A DNA stretch of 5,323 bases, taken from the NCBI GenBank assembly GCA_020430865.1, contig JAGQIY010000839.1:1-5323 (forward strand), written 5' to 3'. The stretch comes from Myxococcales bacterium. GTDB taxonomy: Bacteria > Myxococcota > Polyangia > Polyangiales > Polyangiaceae. The notes under the pieces are model-generated. The model was not told the DNA's origin, ran no database searches, and saw only the letters and a list, made by a program, of their open reading frames with translations. A program made the translations under genes and the position numbers. Positions 1-5,323 of the stretch are shown here, piece by piece; the stretch's first letter is position 1, and each line of letters starts with the position of its first letter.

Positions 1-2463
1 CTGATGGCGGCGGCGGCCGACATCGACGACGCCGGGCTGATCGCGAATCCGTACCTTCTGTACGAAGCCGACCGCGTGTCCGTCGATCCGATCTCCGTGA
101 TGACGATCGACCGCGGGATGTTGCCCGACCGGGCGATTCTCGAGGCGCATCCGCTTCCCGAACGTTCGCGGCTTGAGGACAAGGTCGACCCGAGGCGGGT
201 ACGTGCCCTCCTTGTGGCTGCGCTCGAACAGGGCGCCGAGCAGGGGCACACGCTCTTGCCACGCGGTTGGCTCACGACGTCGATCGCCGGCATGCCGCTG
301 GAAACCGACTGCCCGGTTGGCCCGGAGGTGCTCGCTGGGCTCAGCGACCTGCTCGCCGGCGTCGTGGAGCCGATCGAGATGGCCGACGGCAGCCCCGGCT
401 ATCAGCTCCGACGATTCGCGGAGACAGCCAAGCTCGTTCGCAAGACCGTCCAGAAGCGCCTGGGACCGAAGAGTCAGCGGCACTCGGGTGCCCATGACTT
501 CCGCGCGGTCGTGAACGACTCGCTCGGAGCGCTACCCAAGGACCCGGACGACGCTGCGATCGAGAAGCGCGCTCGCGAGGAGAAGGCTGCAGCCCTGGCC
601 GAGATCTTCGCGTCGAGGCTCTCGGTGCTGATCGGCGCCGCCGGCACGGGCAAGACCACCCTTCTCAAGATGTTGTGCGGTCTGAAGGACGTGTCGACGG
701 GCGGCATCCTACTGCTGGCGCCGACCGGCAAGGCGCGAGTGCAGCTCGAGACGAAGACCGAGATGGAGGGGGGCCTCACGATTGCGCAGTTCCTGATGCG
801 CTACGGCGAGAGGTACGACCCCGACACGGGTCGCTACATCGTCACGGGGAGCGCCAATCGCTGCAGCGACTACCGGACAGTGATCGTCGACGAGTGCTCG
901 ATGCTCACCGAAGAGCAGCTCGCTGCCCTACTCGACGGCCTCAGCGGTGTCGACCGCCTCGTCCTGGTCGGTGACCCGCGCCAGCTCCCCCCCATCGGAA
1001 GCGGCCGCCCCTTCGTGGACGTCGTCCGCGAGCTGGAGCCCGAAGGCGTCGAGCACCACTTCCCACGCATCGGGCGGGGGTACGCCGAGCTGACCATTCC
1101 ACGCCGCCAACAAGGAACGACCCGAGCCGACCTGCTTCTCGCGAGCTGGTTCGGAGGCAGCTCCGATCCTGCTGCCGACGAGATCTGGGACCGCCTCGAA
1201 GCGGAGAAGATGGCGGAGATCGGTTTCGAATCATGGACCGACGGCGAAGATCTCCAGCGGAAGCTCCTCTCGCTCATCGTGGCGGAGCTCGGCCTGAGCG
1301 GTCCCGATGACGAGGTGGGCTTCGAGTGCAGCCTTGGCGCGACCACGTACAACGGCGGGACCTTCTTCTGGCGCAGCAGGAACGACGAGGCGCTGAAGGC
1401 CGAGCGCTGGCAGATCATCTCCCCTGTTCGTGGTGCCGAGCACGGTGTCGATGTTGTGAACCGCATCGTCCAGCAGACCTTCCGAAAGACGTGGCTGGGG
1501 CGCGCCGCGTCTTACAGGGGCCGCAAGATCCACCGGCCGCTCGGGCCCCAAGGGATCATCTACGGTGACAAGGTCATCAACCTGAAGAACAGCAGCCGCC
1601 GGAGTGTCTACCCGGAACGCCCGTCATACGTGGCGAACGGTGATGTCGGGCTTGTCGTCGGCAACTACAAGACGAAGAAGCAGAAGAAGCTGTACCCCTA
1701 CCTCGAGGTCGAGTTCACCTCACAGCTCGGCCACGACTACGACTTCGGCGTCTGGGAGTTCGGAGGCGAGGAGGGGACCCCGCCTCTGGAGCTTGCCTAC
1801 GCCCTCACCGTCCACAAGACCCAGGGCAGCGAGTTCGGGATCACCTTCGTCGTGCTGCCGAACCCGTGTTGGCTCCTCTCCCGCGAGCTACTGTACACCG
1901 CGCTGACGCGACAGCAGGAGCGCGTCATCATCCTCCACCAGGGCGACGTGCGCGAGCTACGCCGGTACTCGAGCGAGCGGCACTCCGACATCGCACGCAG
2001 GCTGACGAACCTCTTCGCGCCGCCAAGCCCCGTCTCGTTCGAGGTCGACGGTACGGAACGGTTTCTCGAAGAGCGGCTCATCCATCGCACCAAGCGCGAC
2101 GACCTCGTCCGGTCGAAGTCGGAGGTCATCATCGCGAACGAGCTCCTGGCCCAGGGCGTCGACCGCTACGAGTACGAGGCACCGCTCGCCCTGCCGAACG
2201 GCGAGACGCGGTACCCGGACTTCACCATCATCGATGACGACACCGGGGCTCGCTACTACTGGGAGCACCTGGGTCTGCTGCACAACCCCGACTACGCCGC
2301 CCGCTGGAAGCGGAAGCTGGCCGCGTACCGAGCCGCCGACATCCTCCCGCACGAGGACGGCGGCGGAGCTGCCGGCACCCTGATCGTCACACGAGACGAC
2401 GAGGTCGGCGGCATCGACGCCAAGGCGATCGCCGAGCTCATCACCGAGGTGCTGGCGCCATGA
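1..2463 (+). CDS. RecD2-like superfamily 1B DNA helicase with C-terminal PD-(D/E)XK nuclease-like domain (5' partial)
   Basis: Predicted ATP-dependent 5'-3' DNA helicase fused to a nuclease-like domain. Residues are numbered from the Met at position 4; the codon before it is also open, so that Met is probably internal and the true start lies upstream. Residues 10-25 (ANPYLLYE) resemble a RecD2 helix-hairpin-helix segment, and QGHTLLP near residue 80 is RecD2-like. Helicase motifs in order: Walker A GAAGTGKTT (K217), motif Ia APTGKAR (239-245), motif II VDECSML (D296, E297), motif III VGDPRQLPPIGSG (322-334), IPRR (365-368), SPVRG (473-477), an SH3-like segment GDKVINLKN...NGDVGLV (521-551), motif V YALTVHKTQGSEF (599-611) and motif VI YTALTR (R636). 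The C terminus has E707, PD at 738-739 and E754 in WEHLG, resembling a PD-(D/E)XK core with Leu where the usual Lys would be. The role is probably DNA repair or defence. The helicase call is firm; the nuclease activity is inferred. Confidence 0.88.
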   Translation: MMAAAADIDDAGLIANPYLLYEADRVSVDPISVMTIDRGMLPDRAILEAHPLPERSRLEDKVDPRRVRALLVAALEQGAEQGHTLLPRGWLTTSIAGMPLETDCPVGPEVLAGLSDLLAGVVEPIEMADGSPGYQLRRFAETAKLVRKTVQKRLGPKSQRHSGAHDFRAVVNDSLGALPKDPDDAAIEKRAREEKAAALAEIFASRLSVLIGAAGTGKTTLLKMLCGLKDVSTGGILLLAPTGKARVQLETKTEMEGGLTIAQFLMRYGERYDPDTGRYIVTGSANRCSDYRTVIVDECSMLTEEQLAALLDGLSGVDRLVLVGDPRQLPPIGSGRPFVDVVRELEPEGVEHHFPRIGRGYAELTIPRRQQGTTRADLLLASWFGGSSDPAADEIWDRLEAEKMAEIGFESWTDGEDLQRKLLSLIVAELGLSGPDDEVGFECSLGATTYNGGTFFWRSRNDEALKAERWQIISPVRGAEHGVDVVNRIVQQTFRKTWLGRAASYRGRKIHRPLGPQGIIYGDKVINLKNSSRRSVYPERPSYVANGDVGLVVGNYKTKKQKKLYPYLEVEFTSQLGHDYDFGVWEFGGEEGTPPLELAYALTVHKTQGSEFGITFVVLPNPCWLLSRELLYTALTRQQERVIILHQGDVRELRRYSSERHSDIARRLTNLFAPPSPVSFEVDGTERFLEERLIHRTKRDDLVRSKSEVIIANELLAQGVDRYEYEAPLALPNGETRYPDFTIIDDDTGARYYWEHLGLLHNPDYAARWKRKLAAYRAADILPHEDGGGAAGTLIVTRDDEVGGIDAKAIAELITEVLAP

Positions 2464-2479
2464 AAGAGGACGCCGCGCG

Positions 2480-2494
2480 GAGGCCTGGAGCCTC
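2480..2494 (+). terminator. Short GC-rich hairpin after the helicase gene, weak terminator candidate
   Basis: GAGGC (2480-2484) and GCCTC (2490-2494) form a 5-bp stem around a 5-nt loop, 17 nt after the helicase stop codon. No T-tract follows, so it is not a convincing intrinsic terminator. It could slow or weakly attenuate readthrough, or be chance in GC-rich DNA. Confidence 0.2.
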
Positions 2495-2523
2495 GATGGC
2501 TGGATGATCCGCCAGATCGCACC

Positions 2524-2635
2524 GTTCACCAGATCCCCATTCCTGTTCACCCCCAAAGGCGGTATCGTTCACGATATGGCTTGACATGTTCACGAATCCG
2601 GCTATGATGCTCACGAGAACCATCTCTTTGCTCAG
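2524..2635 (+). repeat. Phased hexamer array (GTTCAC, 21-22 bp period) over the ietAS promoter
   Basis: Exact GTTCAC occurs at 2524-2529, 2545-2550, 2567-2572 and 2588-2593, followed by GCTCAC at 2609-2614 and GCTCAG at 2630-2635. Start-to-start spacings are 21, 22, 21, 21 and 21 bp, so every copy lies on about the same face of the helix. The sequences between the cores are not conserved. The third copy sits in an inverted repeat, TATCG-TTCA-CGATA (2563-2576). The fourth lies between -35 and -10, the fifth at the expected start of transcription, and the sixth abuts the ietA ribosome-binding site. The best reading is a multi-site operator, possibly for the ATPase's own HTH. An iteron-like array is an alternative. 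The pattern is read directly; the binding protein is inferred. Confidence 0.7.
2581..2608 (+). promoter_or_regulatory. Sigma70-type promoter for the ietA-ietS operon
   Basis: The -35 box TTGACA (2581-2586) is a perfect match to the housekeeping consensus. A 16-bp spacer leads to TATGAT (2603-2608), five of six matches to the -10 consensus. Transcription would begin near 2615, giving a leader of about 30 nt before the ATG at 2644. The core of one array hexamer lies inside the spacer and another lies just after the -10 box, so a protein bound there would be expected to block RNA polymerase. This gives the protease-ATPase pair its own promoter, separate from the helicase gene. Confidence 0.72.
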
Positions 2636-2639
2636 GGAG
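2634..2639 (+). promoter_or_regulatory. Ribosome-binding site for ietA
   Basis: AGGGAG lies 4 nt before the ATG at 2644, slightly close but usable. It supports this start over downstream in-frame Met codons. The last degenerate array hexamer (2630-2635) overlaps its 5' edge. Confidence 0.6.
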
Positions 2640-2643
2640 CCGG

Positions 2644-3762
2644 ATGAAGCACCTGCTGGAAATCCTGAAGATTATCGACGGCGCCGTGAACGCCGATCGC
2701 GGCAAGGTGACCTCGTACACCGAGCAGCTCGCGACCAAGCTGGAGCGAGAGGGTGATGCCCAGGCTGCTGCCCGCCTCCGGCGGGCCCTGCTGCAGGGCA
2801 AGACGCAGCAGCTGAGTCCCGCGAGAGCCGCAACAGGGCTGCGCATGCCCGTTGACTCCGAGTCGCGCATGTCGCTGGCCGACGAGGAGATCTTCGATGG
2901 CAGCCAAACGGTCGACGTCTTCCTCGAGACCGACGTTGAGGCAACGGTCGAGGAGTTCATCGGCTACGTGTCGGCCGCCGACCGCCTGATAGCCCAGGGC
3001 GTCGGGATCTCGCCGTCCCTGCTGGCGCACGGCCCGCCCGGGTGCGGCAAGACCGAACTCGGTCGCCACGTGGCCGCGCGGCTCGGGCTACCTCTGCTGA
3101 CCGCGCGGACGGACAGCCTGATCTCATCCTACCTCGGGAGCACGGCGAAGAACCTCAGGATGCTCTTCGAGCATGCGATGTCGCGCCCGTGCGTTCTTTT
3201 CCTCGACGAGTTCGACGCCGTAGCCAAGCTGCGAGACGACAAGCACGAGCTCGGAGAACTCAAGCGCGTCGTCGTCAGCCTTCTGCAGAACATTGATGCC
3301 CTCGACAGCCAGACCGTCCTGCTCGCAGCGACGAACCACGAACACCTTCTCGACCCTGCTATCTGGCGTCGTTTTGCCTACCGGGTGCGCATCGAACGAC
3401 CAGGCCTCGGAGTGCGCGAGAAACTGCTCCAAAAGTTCCTCGGCAGCTTCTCAGATGAAAAAGAGTTGGCAGTCTTCGCCGCCGCCTCTGAGGGGCTAAC
3501 CGGAGCTGAGATACGGCAGGTTGCCGAGGACGCGAAGCGCTCGGCGATTCTGGCCGGCAACAACGTCGTCGACGATGGCGACGTGCTGCGCAGGGTAGTA
3601 CGGCTGCGGGCGCCGGATCAGGTCGCCAGCGGCGTCGAGCTCGCCCAGAGCCTCCGCGCACTTCGTGAGCTCGATGAGAAGGTGTTCACGTACCGAAGGC
3701 TCGCCGAGATGTTCACCGTCTCGGTTGGTCACGTCTCCAACCTGCTGAAGCGCGCGGAGTAG
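2644..3762 (+). CDS. ietA: AAA+ ATPase, IetA-type, with C-terminal helix-turn-helix
   Basis: Cytoplasmic AAA+ ATPase of 372 residues, of the classic FtsH/Cdc48-like type. Residues 1-60 form a charged, helical N-terminal region. The AAA module has Walker A GPPGCGKT (130-137, K136), Walker B VLFLDEFDA (D188, E189), sensor 1 AATN (N231), arginine-finger candidates R242 and R243 in DPAIWRRF, and a sensor-2-region GAEI (287-290). Residues 345-372 (YRRLAEMFTVSVGHVSNLLK) read as a helix-turn-helix, suggesting DNA binding. The gene directly precedes a subtilisin-like protease gene, the arrangement of IetAS. There the ATPase was described as the antitoxin-like partner of the protease, and the pair was later reported as antiphage. 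The start is supported by AGGGAG upstream and a promoter at 2581-2608. It could be autoregulated through the GTTCAC array; that is inference. AAA+ identity is certain; the ietA assignment rests on gene order and domain pairing. Confidence 0.87.
   Translation: MKHLLEILKIIDGAVNADRGKVTSYTEQLATKLEREGDAQAAARLRRALLQGKTQQLSPARAATGLRMPVDSESRMSLADEEIFDGSQTVDVFLETDVEATVEEFIGYVSAADRLIAQGVGISPSLLAHGPPGCGKTELGRHVAARLGLPLLTARTDSLISSYLGSTAKNLRMLFEHAMSRPCVLFLDEFDAVAKLRDDKHELGELKRVVVSLLQNIDALDSQTVLLAATNHEHLLDPAIWRRFAYRVRIERPGLGVREKLLQKFLGSFSDEKELAVFAAASEGLTGAEIRQVAEDAKRSAILAGNNVVDDGDVLRRVVRLRAPDQVASGVELAQSLRALRELDEKVFTYRRLAEMFTVSVGHVSNLLKRAE
3756..3759 (+). promoter_or_regulatory. Ribosome-binding site for ietS inside the end of ietA
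   Basis: GGAG lies within the last ietA codons, 6 nt before the ATG at 3766. With only 3 nt between the ietA stop and this ATG, translation of the two genes is probably coupled, keeping protease output tied to ATPase output. Confidence 0.6.
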
Positions 3763-3765
3763 ATC

Positions 3766-5323
3766 ATGGATCGCGACGTCAGACTGCCGATCAAGATCGT
3801 CGTCCCCCGGGAAGAGGACCTACGGCGTCCCGATCACGGAGGTGGTGGATCCAAGGTCTTTGGCGACGTGACGCCCGAGATTCGCGATGCGCTCGACTAT
3901 CAGGTCGGCGAGGTAATTCGCTACTTCGAGCCGCTCTTCACCCAAGCGCCGTCGGTGCCCGCTGTGGCGCGCGTCGTTCTCAAGCCGAAGGCACTGGCCA
4001 AGTCCCACAGACCCACGGACCTGTTCAACGAGGCAACATGTCCCGTGATCGGTGGCGGCAATTTGGGCGTCCTTCACATTCGAGCTCAGGCGCAGGGGCT
4101 CCGCAGCCTTTCTCAACGAATCCAGCGCCTGTCCACGAAAGCGGGCACGGCGAACATCTCGACCATCCACGAGATCGAGCCCTACACGGCAACGCACGCG
4201 CTGGGCCCTCTTGGCAAGGAGCGTCTGCTCCAGCATCTCCGGGAGGGCCGAACGAGTCTCAAGTTTCGTCTGTTCAGGCATCACGACGCTGAGCTCGACG
4301 ACGCCATCTATCGGGCGTTCTTCGAACGTGTGGGCGGGCTGCAGCTTCCGCAGCCGGAGTCGGTTTACTACGCACCGGGGCTTCGCATCTTCAGGGTGTC
4401 AGGCGTGCACGAGGATGCCGTCGAGGCGCTCGCAGGATTCGTGGGTACCCAAAGCCTATCGACGTTTCCGAGCTACCGGATCCATCGCACCGCATCGCGC
4501 GCCATCGGACCGCTCGACGCCACTGACTTTCCAGCCCCGACAGCCGGCGACGACTACCCTGTTGTCGGCATCGTCGACACGGGCGTCGATCCAGCAAACG
4601 CCCACTTGGCGCCGTGGATCGCTGGGCGCGAAGAGTACGTCCCCGTTGGGCAGCGGGATCATGACCACGGGACCTTCGTCGCCGGCCTTGCGGTCCATGC
4701 TCAGCGCTTGAACCAGCACCCGAAGTTCCCTGAGGTGTCATCGAGAATCCTCGACGTCCAAGCAATGCCGACCGGGGGCAGTATGAGCGAGGACGAGCTA
4801 CTGGCGATTCTCGAGGAGGTGCTTCCCAAGTACCCCCACGTCAAGGTCTGGAATCTGTCGTTGAGCCGCGACGAGCCGTGCGCCGACCAGGGTTTCTCGG
4901 AGCTCGGCATGGCGCTTGACCGGCTGCAAGACCAGCATGGTGTGACCTTCGTCGTCGCCGCCGGGAACTACAACACCCGTCCACTACGTGGCTGGCCCCC
5001 GGACGACGTCGGCGAATCGGACCGGGTTGCACCACCGGCAGACTCCATTCGGGCTCTCTCCGTCGGATCGCTGGCGCACCTCGAGAAGCCGAGCACTCGA
5101 GTCCGCCGTGAGGAACCATCGCCGTTTTCTCGCCGAGGCCCGGGTCCCGTGTTTCTGCCGAAGCCGGAGATCGTCCACTATGGCGGGAACTGCGACGGCA
5201 ACGCCGTCTTCGTCCAGACCGGCGTGATGTCGACAAACGGTGCTGGCCAGCTCGCCGAGAACATCGGCACGAGCTTCGCCGCCCCCATGGTGACGACCCT
5301 CCTGGCGAACGTGGAAAACGCAC
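3766..5323 (+). CDS. ietS: Subtilisin-like (S8) serine protease, IetS-type (3' partial)
   Basis: Reading from the ATG at 3766 gives 519 uninterrupted codons to the window edge, where the gene is still open. It is an S8 serine protease with a complete catalytic set: Asp271 in VVGIVDTGVD, His301 in HDHGTFVAGL, oxyanion-hole Asn401 in VVAAGN, and nucleophile Ser503 in GTSFAAPM. D-to-H spacing is close to subtilisin's (30 versus 32 residues). The Asn-to-Ser stretch is longer (102 versus 66) and holds a basic, Pro-rich segment (SPFSRRGPGP). Residues 1-255 form a non-catalytic N-terminal region with AKSHRPTDLF at 78-87. The N terminus MDRDVRLPIKIV shows no signal peptide, so it should act in the cytoplasm, unlike most secreted subtilases. 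It follows the AAA+ ATPase by 3 nt. In IetAS the protease is the toxic or effector component. Its target is unknown from sequence. The C-terminal part lies outside the window. Confidence 0.88.
   Translation, partial: MDRDVRLPIKIVVPREEDLRRPDHGGGGSKVFGDVTPEIRDALDYQVGEVIRYFEPLFTQAPSVPAVARVVLKPKALAKSHRPTDLFNEATCPVIGGGNLGVLHIRAQAQGLRSLSQRIQRLSTKAGTANISTIHEIEPYTATHALGPLGKERLLQHLREGRTSLKFRLFRHHDAELDDAIYRAFFERVGGLQLPQPESVYYAPGLRIFRVSGVHEDAVEALAGFVGTQSLSTFPSYRIHRTASRAIGPLDATDFPAPTAGDDYPVVGIVDTGVDPANAHLAPWIAGREEYVPVGQRDHDHGTFVAGLAVHAQRLNQHPKFPEVSSRILDVQAMPTGGSMSEDELLAILEEVLPKYPHVKVWNLSLSRDEPCADQGFSELGMALDRLQDQHGVTFVVAAGNYNTRPLRGWPPDDVGESDRVAPPADSIRALSVGSLAHLEKPSTRVRREEPSPFSRRGPGPVFLPKPEIVHYGGNCDGNAVFVQTGVMSTNGAGQLAENIGTSFAAPMVTTLLANVENA

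Noticed and set aside
870..1466. 198-codon open frame on the minus strand within the helicase gene
   Set aside because: It is antisense to conserved helicase motifs II to IV; the low-complexity Ser/Arg-rich product is typical of shadow frames in GC-rich DNA.
1957..2556. 199-codon minus-strand open frame over the nuclease-like domain
   Set aside because: It is antisense to the helicase C-terminal PD-(D/E)XK region and its product has no recognisable motif.
2464..2604. Continuation of the helicase frame past its TGA for 47 open codons
   Set aside because: Third-position GC falls to about half, well below the genes, and the stretch contains the promoter and repeat cores. It looks non-coding.
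2524..2635. CRISPR array or tandem minisatellite
   Set aside because: Only a 6-bp core is conserved and the period is 21-22 bp, far below CRISPR repeat-spacer units; the intervening bases differ between units.
3684..3716. Two more GTTCAC copies near the end of ietA
   Set aside because: They are 27 bp apart, out of phase with the upstream array, and are accounted for by Phe-Thr codons in the HTH region. I treat them as chance.
3820..5323. Several minus-strand and alternate-frame ORFs across the protease region
   Set aside because: The plus frame from 3766 encodes all four S8 catalytic motifs in order without a stop. The others are shadows of this gene.

Overview
The window is a high-GC (estimated by eye at about 60-65%), tightly packed stretch of bacterial DNA with three large genes, all on the plus strand. 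GC-rich codons suggest an actinomycete, a proteobacterium or similar. Nothing in the window fixes the phylum. No tRNA, rRNA, transposase, integrase or CRISPR array was seen.

Layout. (1) Positions 1-2463 hold the 3' part of a RecD2-type superfamily 1B DNA helicase with a PD-(D/E)XK nuclease-like domain at its C terminus. The reading frame is open at the left edge, so its N terminus lies outside the window. (2) Positions 2464-2643 are the only substantial intergenic gap. It contains a near-consensus sigma70-type promoter (TTGACA, 16 bp, TATGAT) embedded in a phased array: four exact GTTCAC hexamers followed by two degenerate ones (GCTCAC, GCTCAG), spaced 21, 22, 21, 21 and 21 bp, which is about two helical turns each. 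(3) Positions 2644-3762 encode a 372-residue AAA+ ATPase with a predicted helix-turn-helix at its extreme C terminus. (4) Positions 3766-5323 encode a subtilisin-family (S8) serine protease with all catalytic residues visible. It starts 3 nt after the ATPase stop and runs off the right edge.

The ATPase and protease match the organisation of IetA-IetS, described as a toxin-antitoxin-like stability and incompatibility module on an Agrobacterium Ti plasmid and later recovered in surveys of antiphage defence systems. I therefore regard the pair as a known system type. Less expected are the phased operator-like array over its promoter and the HTH on the ATPase, which together suggest autoregulation. 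The adjacent helicase-nuclease fits a defence or accessory island. The promoter in the gap suggests that ietAS is transcribed separately from it.
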